Shown here piece by piece: positions 1 through 6,124 of a stretch of DNA of 7,858 nt. The stretch is from Natronohydrobacter sp. (lineage in GTDB: Bacteria; Pseudomonadota; Alphaproteobacteria; Rhodobacterales; Rhodobacteraceae), in assembly GCA_007118445.1 (NCBI GenBank), contig SKRP01000273.1:1-7858 (forward strand), written 5' to 3'. The first letter of the stretch is position 1. Every line of letters starts with the position of its first letter. The translations under genes and the position numbers were made by a program. The notes beneath the pieces were generated by a model. It saw nothing but the letters and a program-made list of their open reading frames with translations. It was not told the origin of the DNA and did not search any database.

Positions 1-317
1 CTGCCCTGCGCCGCTGCCGGGATGGCGGCTATGTCACTTTCATCCATCTGACCGAGCGCCTGCCCGATTTGCTGGCAGGGCTGCTGCCGCGCGCCGCTTG
101 CACGGTGTTGCCGCTGGCCGCGCGTGCGCAACGTCCGGCGCGGCGCGTGATCGTTCAGGCCCGCAAGGGCGGGCGGGCGCCATTCATGCTGTTGCCGCCG
201 CTGGTGATCCATCAGGGCGACAGCCATCCCGGCGATGGCGAGTATTTCACCGAGGCTGTGCGCGCCCTGATGCGCGATGCGGTCGCGCTGGACCTGGCGG
301 CGATGGCGCGCGTCTGA
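1..317 (+). CDS. tRNA1(Val) adenine-37 N6-methyltransferase family protein, C-terminal part
   Basis: Open at the left edge; the reading frame begins at base 3 and ends with TGA at 315-317, giving about 104 visible residues. The catalytic SAM-binding domain would lie outside the window. What is visible resembles the C-terminal end of COG4123 (TrmN6/YfiC-like) methyltransferases: an aromatic strand (GGYVTFIHLTERLPDLL), a following strand VLPLAAR, then ARRVIVQARKGGRAPF and LLPPLVIHQG, and a final acidic/aromatic segment (DGEYFTEAVRALMRD). Family members methylate N6 of adenine-37 in tRNA1(Val), and the basic ARKGGR stretch is typical of the family. No internal start is needed: the frame is open from base 3. 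It ends 40 bases before nth on the same strand. The assignment rests on remembered family pattern, with no active-site motif visible, so the exact substrate is uncertain. Confidence 0.68.
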   Translation, partial: ALRRCRDGGYVTFIHLTERLPDLLAGLLPRAACTVLPLAARAQRPARRVIVQARKGGRAPFMLLPPLVIHQGDSHPGDGEYFTEAVRALMRDAVALDLAAMARV

Positions 318-321
318 ATGC

Positions 322-350
322 TTGCCCCTGTCGCGCGCGCAGGGCATAGA
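322..350 (+). promoter_or_regulatory. Candidate housekeeping promoter of nth
   Basis: CTTGCCC ending at 327 is followed after 17 bases by CATAGA (345-350). A transcript starting about seven bases further on would begin at or next to the nth ATG at 358, which would make the mRNA leaderless or nearly so. This agrees with the lack of a convincing Shine-Dalgarno sequence before that ATG. The same arrangement, CTTGCCC-N17-CATAGT, stands before the secreted-protein gene at 2052. The -10 matches TATAAT at only three positions, so the support is mainly the recurrence and the spacing. Confidence 0.4.
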
Positions 351-357
351 CAGGCCG

Positions 358-1002
358 ATGGCAAAACAGCTCGATTACGCAACGATCCGCGAGATCTTCG
401 CCCGTTTCCACGCGGCAGACCCTGAACCCGAGGGCGAGCTGGAGCATGTCAACGCCTATACGCTGGTGGTCGCTGTGGCGCTCTCGGCGCAGGCGACTGA
501 TATGGGCGTGAACAAGGCCACGCGCGGGTTGTTCGCCGTGGCCGACACGCCCGAAAAGATGCTGGGCTTGGGCGAAGAGGGCGTCATCGAACACATCAAG
601 ACCATTGGCCTGTTTCGCAACAAGGCGAAGAATGTCATCAAGCTGAGCCGGATTCTGGTCGATCACTATGACGGCGAAGTGCCGTCCTCGCGTGCTGCGC
701 TGCAATCGCTGCCCGGTGTCGGGCGCAAGACCGCCAATGTCGTGCTGAACATGTGGTGGCGGATGCCTGCGCAGGCGGTCGATACGCATATCTTCCGCGT
801 CGGCAACCGCACGGGCATTTGTCCGGGGCGCGATGTCGATGCGGTCGAGCGCGCCATCGAGGACAACATTCCCGCCGAATACCAGCTTCACGCCCATCAC
901 TGGCTGATCCTGCATGGCCGCTACACCTGCAAGGCGCGCAAGCCCTTATGCGCGGCCTGCCTGATCCGCGATCTGTGCCCCTATGAGGAGAAAACCCCTT
1001 GA
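358..1002 (+). CDS. nth: Endonuclease III, DNA base-excision repair glycosylase/AP lyase
   Basis: This 214-residue protein has the usual length and full architecture of endonuclease III, which removes oxidised pyrimidines from DNA and nicks the abasic site by beta-elimination. The substrate-side helix LSAQATD is at 42-48. The helix-hairpin-helix LPGVGRKTANVVLN at 118-131 contains the catalytic lysine K124. The catalytic aspartate is D142 in VDTHIFRV. The [4Fe-4S] cluster loop is C191-X6-C198-X2-C201-X5-C207. I chose ATG 358 because family similarity begins at MAKQLDYATIREIF; an in-frame ATG at 277 would overlap the upstream gene and add unrelated residues. There is no clear Shine-Dalgarno sequence before 358, so a leaderless mRNA is possible. 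The stop overlaps the TTG start of the next gene (TTGA), suggesting translational coupling. Confidence 0.96.
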   Translation: MAKQLDYATIREIFARFHAADPEPEGELEHVNAYTLVVAVALSAQATDMGVNKATRGLFAVADTPEKMLGLGEEGVIEHIKTIGLFRNKAKNVIKLSRILVDHYDGEVPSSRAALQSLPGVGRKTANVVLNMWWRMPAQAVDTHIFRVGNRTGICPGRDVDAVERAIEDNIPAEYQLHAHHWLILHGRYTCKARKPLCAACLIRDLCPYEEKTP

Positions 1003-1991
1003 AACCCTATCAACTCGCCGGGATCGGCAATGCGATTGTCGATGTGATTGCCACGGTCGATGACCTGTTTCTGGATCATATGGGCATCCGCAAGGGGATC
1101 ATGCAACTGGTCGAGCGTGACCGCGCGGAAGTGCTTTATGGCGCAATGAAAGAGCGTGCCGAAGCCTCTGGCGGGTCGGTTGCCAATACGCTGGCCGGGG
1201 TTGGCGCGCTGGGGCTGAAGGCGGCTTTCGTAGGCCGGGTGCATGATGACGCGCTCGGCCGGTTTTATGCGGCTGACACGCAATCAGCAGGCACGGATTT
1301 CGTCAATCCGCCTGTGGCGGGGGGAGAGGCGCCGACCTCGCGCAGCATGATCTTCGTGACCCCCGATGGCGAGCGGTCGATGAACACTTATCTGGGCATT
1401 TCCGCGGAACTTGGCCCCGAGGATGTGGACGAGGCCGTGATGGCGGCTTCTGAAATCGTCTTTCTTGAAGGCTATCTGTTCGACAAGGACAAGGGCAAGC
1501 AGGCGTTTCTGAAAGCCGCGCGCGCCTGCCGGGGCGCAGGGGGCAAGGCCGGGATCGCGCTGTCGGACCCGTTCTGCGTGGATCGCCACCGCGCGGATTT
1601 CCGCGAACTGGTCGCGCGGGACATGGATTATGTCATTGGCAATGAACAGGAATGGGTGTCGCTCTATCAGGCGAATGATCTCGATGATGCGCTGGCCCAG
1701 GCCGTGCGCGAGTGTGATCTGGTGGTCTGCACCCGCTCGGGCGACCCGGTCTGGATATTCGAAAAGGGTGATCGCGTGGAGATCCCGGTGACGCGCCGCG
1801 TGCCGGTGGATGCGACAGGCGCGGGCGACCAGTTCGCAGCAGGCTTTCTCTATGGGCTGGCCACCGGGCGCGACATGGCGACCGCAGGACGGATGGGCGC
1901 GCTGGCCGCAGCAGAGGTGATCAGCCATATCGGCGCGCGTCCGCAATCCGATCTGCGGGACGTCTTCCGACACGCCGGGGTGATGGCCTGA
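999..1991 (+). CDS. PfkB-family carbohydrate/nucleoside kinase, probable adenosine kinase
   Basis: A complete 330-residue ribokinase-fold (PfkB) kinase. The N-terminal strand LAGIGNAIVDVI is followed by signature 1, GGSVANTLAGVGALG, from residue 58. Signature 2, VDATGAGDQFAAGF, starts at 270; its GAGD forms the anion hole and D277 is the expected catalytic base. The internal stretch DGERSMNTYLG and the length match alphaproteobacterial proteins of the Rhizobium etli adenosine kinase type, which phosphorylate adenosine to AMP with ATP; other sugar substrates cannot be excluded. It starts at TTG 999, supported by GAGGAG at 985-990 with eight-base spacing and by similarity beginning at residue 1. 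The four-base overlap with nth implies coupled translation, although no functional link between base-excision repair and this kinase is evident. No signal peptide or membrane segment is seen, so it should be cytosolic. Confidence 0.88.
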   Translation: MKPYQLAGIGNAIVDVIATVDDLFLDHMGIRKGIMQLVERDRAEVLYGAMKERAEASGGSVANTLAGVGALGLKAAFVGRVHDDALGRFYAADTQSAGTDFVNPPVAGGEAPTSRSMIFVTPDGERSMNTYLGISAELGPEDVDEAVMAASEIVFLEGYLFDKDKGKQAFLKAARACRGAGGKAGIALSDPFCVDRHRADFRELVARDMDYVIGNEQEWVSLYQANDLDDALAQAVRECDLVVCTRSGDPVWIFEKGDRVEIPVTRRVPVDATGAGDQFAAGFLYGLATGRDMATAGRMGALAAAEVISHIGARPQSDLRDVFRHAGVMA

Positions 1992-1999
1992 CGATAGGC

Positions 2000-2035
2000 T
2001 TGCCCGAACTGCCCAGCTGCGCCATAGTCGGGCAA
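2000..2035 (+). promoter_or_regulatory. Promoter-like element embedded in an inverted repeat, upstream of the secreted-protein gene
   Basis: TTGCCC at 2000-2005 and CATAGT at 2023-2028 are 17 bases apart, the same layout as before nth. A start near 2035 would leave a leader of about 17 bases with GGAG at 2042-2045. Perfect 8-bp inverted arms, TTGCCCGA (2000-2007) and TCGGGCAA (2028-2035), bracket exactly this element. They could be an operator covering the promoter, a weak terminator for the kinase gene (no T tract follows), or chance. Confidence 0.4.
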
Positions 2036-2051
2036 AATTCACGGAGATATC

Positions 2052-2615
2052 ATGCGACGCGCCTTGTCCTCTGCCCTCTGCGCCTGTCTGATCGCAGCAC
2101 CGGTTTCGGGCGATCCTTTTGTTGATGCGCTGGAAACCGCCATCGGGGCTTACCGCGACGGTGATCTGCAATATGCCGAGGACGAGCTTGTCGAGGCGCA
2201 GCGCCTGCTGGGCGAGATGAAGGCGCAGGGGCTGGCCGCCTTTCTGCCCGAGGCACCCGATGGATGGACGCGCCAGATCGATACCGAAGCCGGGCAGATG
2301 CTGGGCTTCATGGGCGGCGGCACGATTGCAAAAGCGCAGTATTCCGGTCCTGAAGGCAGTTTTGAACTGAGCCTGATGGCCGACAATCCGGTCGTGGCGC
2401 AGCTCGGCATGATGCTGGGCAATTCGGCGATGATCGCGCAGATGGGCGGGCAGATCGAGCGAATCAATCGCGTGCGGTTTCTGCGCGAGGATGACAGCCT
2501 GAAAGCGATGATCGGAAACCGTGTCCTGCTCAGTGCAGAAGGTGGCGACCCGGAACTGATGATCCCGCTGCTGGAGCAGATGGATTTTCGTGCGATCGAG
2601 CGTTTCGGGACCTGA
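2052..2615 (+). CDS. Secreted protein of unknown function, Met-rich, upstream of htpX
   Basis: I do not recognise a characterised family. The 187-residue product begins with a probable Sec signal peptide: two arginines, a hydrophobic core at about 5-18, and possible cleavage after VSG at 20. Residues 27-56 (AIGAYRDGDLQYAEDELVEA) look like one TPR-type helical pair (Y..GD...A...L..A). The remainder, from FLPEAPDGW at about 64, looks like an alpha/beta domain with a glycine-rich turn GFMGGG at 85-90 and a Met-rich segment at 109-131. There are 12 methionines in total and two cysteines, both inside the signal peptide, so a mature form would have none. ATG 2052 has GGAG six bases upstream and puts the signal peptide at the terminus. 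It lies 69 bases ahead of htpX on the same strand but is probably separately promoted. A periplasmic role is inferred from the signal peptide only. Confidence 0.85.
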   Translation: MRRALSSALCACLIAAPVSGDPFVDALETAIGAYRDGDLQYAEDELVEAQRLLGEMKAQGLAAFLPEAPDGWTRQIDTEAGQMLGFMGGGTIAKAQYSGPEGSFELSLMADNPVVAQLGMMLGNSAMIAQMGGQIERINRVRFLREDDSLKAMIGNRVLLSAEGGDPELMIPLLEQMDFRAIERFGT

Positions 2616-2630
2616 TCCGCACCCGGAAAT

Positions 2631-2659
2631 CTTGTATCGTCATCTGTCCTGACCCATAT
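2631..2659 (+). promoter_or_regulatory. Candidate heat-shock (RpoH/sigma32) promoter of htpX
   Basis: CTTGTAT (2631-2637) and ACCCATAT (2652-2659) are separated by 14 bases. The classical sigma32 consensus is CTTGAAA and CCCCATNT with roughly 13-15 bases between. The -10 differs only at its first base and the -35 at two positions. A start near 2666 would leave a leader of about 19 bases containing the ribosome site AGAGGGA (2673-2679). htpX is a known sigma32-controlled gene in Escherichia coli, which agrees with the position. Confidence 0.55.
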
Positions 2660-2684
2660 CCTGCGCAGGTTCAGAGGGATCGAC

Positions 2685-3575
2685 ATGATGGGATATACCA
2701 AGACCGCCATTCTGATGGCTGCCATGACAGCGCTGTTCATGGGCGTGGGCTACCTGCTGGGCGGCGGGGCCGGGCTGATCCTTGCGCTGGCCGTGGCCGC
2801 GGGCATGAATGCCTATGCCTACTGGAATTCCGACAAGGCTGTGCTGAAGATGCATAATGCGCAGGAATGCAACAGTCAGGTGCATCCTGACCTGCAGCGC
2901 ATGGTGCATCAGCTGGCCGATGATGCCGATATGCCGCGCCCGAAAGTCTATGTTATCCAGGAAGACCAGCCCAATGCCTTTGCCACCGGGCGCAACCCGG
3001 AAAACGCGGCAGTTGCGGCGACAACAGGATTGCTGAGCCGCATGTCGCGCGAGGAAGTGGCGGCTGTGATGGCGCATGAGCTGGCGCATATCAGGAATTA
3101 CGACACGCTGATCATGACCATTACCGCGACTTTTGCAGGTGCGATCTCGATGCTGGCCAATTTCGCCTTTCTGTTTCGCGGAAACCGCAATCAGGGGGCG
3201 GCGGGGATCATCGCGACGCTCGCCGTGCTGATCCTTGCGCCCATGGCGGCAGCGATCGTGCAGATGGCGATTTCACGGTCCCGCGAATACGAGGCGGATC
3301 GTGTAGGCGCGGAAATCTGCGGCAACCCGCTCTGGCTGGCCTCGGCACTCGAGAAGATTCAGGGCTTTGCCTCGCGGATCGATTTCGACCGCGCTGAAGA
3401 GAACCCGCAGACCGCGCATATGTTCATCATCAACCCGCTGCATGTGCATAAGCGCGACAAGCTGTTTTCGACCCACCCGAATACGGAAAACCGGATCGCT
3501 GCGCTGGTAAAACTGGCACAGGAGAGCGGGGTGCGCAGCGACGGTCCTGCGCGGAGGCAGAACCCCTGGGGGTGA
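2685..3575 (+). CDS. htpX: Membrane zinc metalloprotease HtpX (M48B)
   Basis: HtpX is an inner-membrane protease that cleaves damaged or misassembled membrane proteins, working alongside FtsH in envelope quality control. The 296-residue product has the family layout. Two N-terminal membrane segments lie at about 8-24 and 28-46, and a cytosolic stretch carries PRPKVYVIQEDQPNAFATGR. The zinc motif HELAH has H131, catalytic E132 and H135. Two more hydrophobic segments follow at about 145-165 and 174-194. The third zinc ligand is probably E201 in SREYEADRVG, with D205 of the EXXXD motif. The C-terminal FSTHPNTENRIAAL is typical. Translation can begin at ATG 2685 or the adjacent ATG 2688; AGAGGGA at 2673-2679 serves either. 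A heat-shock-type promoter lies upstream. The gene ends 22 bases before a large palindrome shared with the converging phosphatase gene. Confidence 0.96.
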   Translation: MMGYTKTAILMAAMTALFMGVGYLLGGGAGLILALAVAAGMNAYAYWNSDKAVLKMHNAQECNSQVHPDLQRMVHQLADDADMPRPKVYVIQEDQPNAFATGRNPENAAVAATTGLLSRMSREEVAAVMAHELAHIRNYDTLIMTITATFAGAISMLANFAFLFRGNRNQGAAGIIATLAVLILAPMAAAIVQMAISRSREYEADRVGAEICGNPLWLASALEKIQGFASRIDFDRAEENPQTAHMFIINPLHVHKRDKLFSTHPNTENRIAALVKLAQESGVRSDGPARRQNPWG

Positions 3576-3597
3576 CACGCGGTCGCAGATGCTGGCT

Positions 3598-3627
3598 GTA
3601 GGGTGCGTGGCTTGCCACGCACCCTAC
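3598..3627. repeat. REP-like palindrome between convergent genes
   Basis: A perfect palindrome with 14-bp arms: GTAGGGTGCGTGGC (3598-3611), a TT centre, and GCCACGCACCCTAC (3614-3627). It fills most of the 58-base gap between the ends of htpX and the phosphatase gene. Neither side has a T tract, so it does not look like a textbook intrinsic terminator, although such a stable hairpin may still protect or end both transcripts. Related sequences occur at 6044-6074 and 6091-6118, which identifies it as a dispersed element. GTAGGGTGCGT-type palindromes resemble REP-like repeats known from many bacteria. Confidence 0.85.
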
Positions 3628-3633
3628 CCATGG

Positions 3634-4371
3634 TCACTCCGGGACGAGATCATGGCGCTCATCCGCGCGCAGCTGCCAGACCCGTCGTCCCTCGATCACG
3701 ACAGCTGTGAGCGGCCCGCCATAGCCTGCGCGGCTGTCGATATTCACGCGGTTGCGGTAATGCCGCGGGCGCGGGAGTGCCGTATGACCATGCAGGATCA
3801 GCGGCCCGTGATCGCGCCTGTCCATCAGGAACGGGTCGCGGATCCAGAGCAGATCCTGTTCATCCTGCGCATCCAGCGGCACACCGGGGCGGATCCCGGC
3901 ATGGACATGCAGCAGTGCGCCATGGGCGAAGGTCAACGGCAGGGATTGCAGAAAGCCGATGTCTTCCGCAGGCACAGCGCGCAGCGCTTTTTCGCGCGCT
4001 GTTCTGATGTGATGCGCGGTCGGGCGGTACAGCCCGTAGGACATCAGCGTCTGCGCGCCGCCGATCAGCGGGTGCAGATAGCTCACCTCTGCGCGCAGAT
4101 GCGGGTCTTTCCAGCCAGGTTCCGTCAGGAAGCGTTCGAACAATCGGTCATGATTGCCCTTCAGCACGACCCAGGGAGCGCCGCCTGCAATCCCTTCGCG
4201 CAGAAATCGGATCACCCCGGCGCTGTCGGGGCCGCGATCAACCAGATCGCCCAGATGCACGACAGGAGCGTCGTGATCGCGAGTGCGTTTGCGGTCAGCG
4301 TCGATCCGGCGATGAGCCTCGCGCAGCAGGGCAAGCTGGCCGTGAATGTCGCCAATCGCATAGCTGCGCAT
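3634..4371 (-). CDS. PPP-family metallophosphoesterase (serine/threonine phosphatase-like)
   Basis: A 245-residue calcineurin-like phosphoesterase with every metal-binding block of the PPP group: GDIHG at 7-11 (D8, H10), GDLVDRG at 41-47 (D42, R46), GNHD at 72-75 (N73, H74), HAG at 157-159 and HGHT at 194-197. The C-terminal NIDSRAGYGGPLTAV is typical of bacterial PrpA/PrpB/ApaH-type enzymes, which use two metal ions to hydrolyse phosphoester bonds. Its substrate (phosphoprotein, dinucleoside tetraphosphate or other) cannot be read from the sequence. No signal peptide or membrane segment is seen, so it should be cytosolic. ATG 4369-4371 is preceded by a strong GGAGGAA (complement of 4376-4382). 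The gene lies 57 bases downstream of serA on the same strand, with a GC-rich hairpin between, so co-transcription is possible but not shown. Confidence 0.9.
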   Translation of the reverse strand: MRSYAIGDIHGQLALLREAHRRIDADRKRTRDHDAPVVHLGDLVDRGPDSAGVIRFLREGIAGGAPWVVLKGNHDRLFERFLTEPGWKDPHLRAEVSYLHPLIGGAQTLMSYGLYRPTAHHIRTAREKALRAVPAEDIGFLQSLPLTFAHGALLHVHAGIRPGVPLDAQDEQDLLWIRDPFLMDRRDHGPLILHGHTALPRPRHYRNRVNIDSRAGYGGPLTAVVIEGRRVWQLRADERHDLVPE

Positions 4372-4391
4372 CGCGTTCCTCCAATGCAGCC

Positions 4392-4421
4392 GGGGCGGCC
4401 CGCCTTGCGCGCCGCCGCCCC
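4392..4421 (-). terminator. GC-rich hairpin after serA, possible weak terminator
   Basis: Arms GGGGCGGC (4392-4399) and GCCGCCCC (4414-4421) can form an all-GC 8-bp stem with a 14-base loop just after the serA stop on the minus strand. There is no T tract after it on that strand. It could be a partial terminator, a 3'-end stabiliser for serA mRNA, or a chance result of very high local GC. Confidence 0.3.
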
Positions 4422-4428
4422 ATCAGGA

Positions 4429-6024
4429 TCAGGCCAGGTCGAAAGCGAGTGGCCGCACCTGCTTGAACATGCCTGTTGCGCGCAGCTTGTCCAGCACAGC
4501 TTCGGGCGCGGGCGCGTCGAGATACAGCAGCGCGATCGCATCCGCCCCGGCTGTGCTGCGCCCCAGCGTGAAATTCGCGATATTGACGCCATTCTCGCCC
4601 ATGGTCTGACCCAGTGTGCCGATAATCCCCGGCATGTCGCGATTGGTCGTGTAGAGCATATCCGCCCCCACCTCCGCGTCGATGGTGATGCCCTTGATCT
4701 GGATGAACCGCGGCTTGCCATCGGAAAACACTGTGCCCGCGATCGAGCGCTCGCGATCATCCGTGACCACAGTCAGCTTGATATAGGCATCGAACACGCC
4801 TGATTTCGCTTGCGTGGTGGTCGAGATCTTGACCCCGCGCTCTTTCGCGACAACCGGGGCCGAGACCATGTTCACATCCGGATTGCTCGCCTTCATGATC
4901 CCGGCAATCGCACCGCAGCTCAGCGCATCAAGGTTCATCCCGGCCACAGCACCATCATAGAGAATGTTGATCGCCTTGATCGGCTCTGCGGTCAACTGGC
5001 CCGCAAACGCGCCCAGATGCTGCGCCAGTTTCAGCCAGGGCCCCATGACGCGCGCCTCTTCGGCGGTGACCGATGGCATGTTCAGCGCGTTCTGCACTGC
5101 GCCCGAGAGCAGATAATCCGACATCTGTTCGGCGACCTGCAGTGCGACATTTTCCTGCGCTTCCGTGGTCGAGGCCCCCAGATGCGGCGTGCAGACCACA
5201 TTGGGCAGGCCGAAAAGCGGGTTTTCGGTGGCAGGTTCGACTGCGAACACATCGAGGCCCGCACCAGCGACATGGCCGGATTTGAGCGCTTCGGCGAGGG
5301 CCTCCTCATCGATCAGGCCGCCGCGCGCGCAGTTGATGATGCGCACGCCTTGCTTGGTCTTGGCGATGTTCTCGGCCGACAGGATATTGCGGGTCTTGTC
5401 GGTCAGCGGCACATGCAGCGTGATGAAATCCGCGCGGGTGAGCAATTCGTCCAGCTCGACCTTGGTCACACCGAGCTTGGTGGCGCGCTCTTCCGACAGG
5501 AAAGGGTCATAGGCCACGACTTTCATGCGCAGGCCAAGCGCGCGGTCGCAGACGATGCCGCCGATATTGCCTGCCCCGATCACGCCAAGGGTCTTGCCGG
5601 TCAGCTCGACCCCCATGAAGCGCGACTTTTCCCATTTGCCGGCATGGGTCGAGGCATTGGCCTCGGGGATCTGGCGCGCGACGGCCATCATCAGCGAAAT
5701 CGCGTGTTCGGCGGTCGTGACCGAATTGCCGAAAGGCGTGTTCATCACGATCACGCCTTTTTTGGACGCCACCGGAATATCGACATTGTCGACCCCGATC
5801 CCGGCGCGGCCCACGACTTTCAGATTGGTCGCGGCTTCCAGAACCTTGTCCGTGACCTTGGTGGCCGAACGGATGGCGAGACCGTCGAATTCGCCGATCA
5901 TGTCGAGCAGACGGGCCTTGTCCTTGCCGAGCTTGGGCTCGAAAGTGACATCGATGCCGCGGTCGCGGAAGATCTGGACTGCTGTTTCAGAAAGCGCGTC
6001 AGAGACGAGAACCTTGGGTGCCAT
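4429..6024 (-). CDS. serA: D-3-phosphoglycerate dehydrogenase, long form
   Basis: SerA catalyses the first step of phosphorylated serine synthesis: NAD-dependent oxidation of 3-phosphoglycerate to 3-phosphohydroxypyruvate. The 531-residue length marks the long form. Substrate/nucleotide-binding domains occupy about 1-315, then an intervening domain (about 325-440) and a C-terminal ACT domain (about 455-531), the usual site of serine feedback in this family. Visible features are RAGIGVDNVD at 73-82, the Rossmann loop GAGNIGG at 150-156, D173 in AYDPF (NAD ribose binding), NCARGG with R234, E263 in FAVEP, and H281 in TPHLGAST; R234, E263 and H281 are the expected catalytic set. ATG 6022-6024 has AAAGGAG eight bases upstream and the family N terminus MAPKVLVSDAL. 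The frame stays open upstream only through repeat DNA. It follows serC by 100 bases and is probably in its operon. Confidence 0.97.
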   Translation of the reverse strand: MAPKVLVSDALSETAVQIFRDRGIDVTFEPKLGKDKARLLDMIGEFDGLAIRSATKVTDKVLEAATNLKVVGRAGIGVDNVDIPVASKKGVIVMNTPFGNSVTTAEHAISLMMAVARQIPEANASTHAGKWEKSRFMGVELTGKTLGVIGAGNIGGIVCDRALGLRMKVVAYDPFLSEERATKLGVTKVELDELLTRADFITLHVPLTDKTRNILSAENIAKTKQGVRIINCARGGLIDEEALAEALKSGHVAGAGLDVFAVEPATENPLFGLPNVVCTPHLGASTTEAQENVALQVAEQMSDYLLSGAVQNALNMPSVTAEEARVMGPWLKLAQHLGAFAGQLTAEPIKAINILYDGAVAGMNLDALSCGAIAGIMKASNPDVNMVSAPVVAKERGVKISTTTQAKSGVFDAYIKLTVVTDDRERSIAGTVFSDGKPRFIQIKGITIDAEVGADMLYTTNRDMPGIIGTLGQTMGENGVNIANFTLGRSTAGADAIALLYLDAPAPEAVLDKLRATGMFKQVRPLAFDLA

Positions 6025-6043
6025 GAGGGAGGCTCCTTTATCT

Positions 6044-6074
6044 GTGGGCGGAGCGTGCGAAGCACGCACCTTAC
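6044..6074 (-). repeat. REP-like element, left copy of a head-to-head pair
   Basis: On the minus strand this copy starts GTAAGGTGCGTGC and continues into a short hairpin, GCGTGC with GCACGC around a 3-base loop (6053-6067), ending in a degenerate tail. Its first 13 bases match the right-hand copy at 12 of 13 positions in opposite orientation. The two copies are separated by 16 bases (6075-6090), resembling the paired arrangement of bacterial interspersed mosaic elements. Confidence 0.7.
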
Positions 6075-6090
6075 GAAGGGGAAAGGATGT

Positions 6091-6118
6091 GTAGGGTGCG
6101 TGCTGTGCACGCACCTTT
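6091..6118 (+). repeat. REP-like element, right copy of a head-to-head pair
   Basis: This copy starts GTAGGGTGCGTG, identical over 12 bases to the palindrome at 3598, then folds as GGTGCGTGC (6095-6103), loop TGT, GCACGCACC (6107-6115). It ends seven bases from the serC stop. With its inverted partner it fills most of the 100-base serC-serA gap, where it may form stable structure in the shared mRNA. Confidence 0.75.
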
Positions 6119-6124
6119 GGTTGG

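Noticed and set aside
277..357. Upstream in-frame ATG for nth
   Set aside because: It would overlap the previous gene and add residues unlike any endonuclease III; similarity starts at 358.
247..915. A 222-codon minus-strand frame opposite nth
   Set aside because: Antisense to a protein with all catalytic and iron-sulfur residues of endonuclease III; its translation shows no family features.
1284..2171. A 295-codon minus-strand frame opposite the kinase gene
   Set aside because: It crosses the kinase gene, the intergenic gap and the start of the next gene without motifs; it is a GC-driven shadow.
3598..3627. The palindrome as a standard intrinsic terminator
   Set aside because: No T tract follows on either strand, and the same sequence recurs elsewhere as a repeat; a termination role remains possible but is not what the sequence mainly shows.
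3598..6118. CRISPR array
   Set aside because: Only three palindromic copies in different orientations, without regular spacing, spacers or cas genes.
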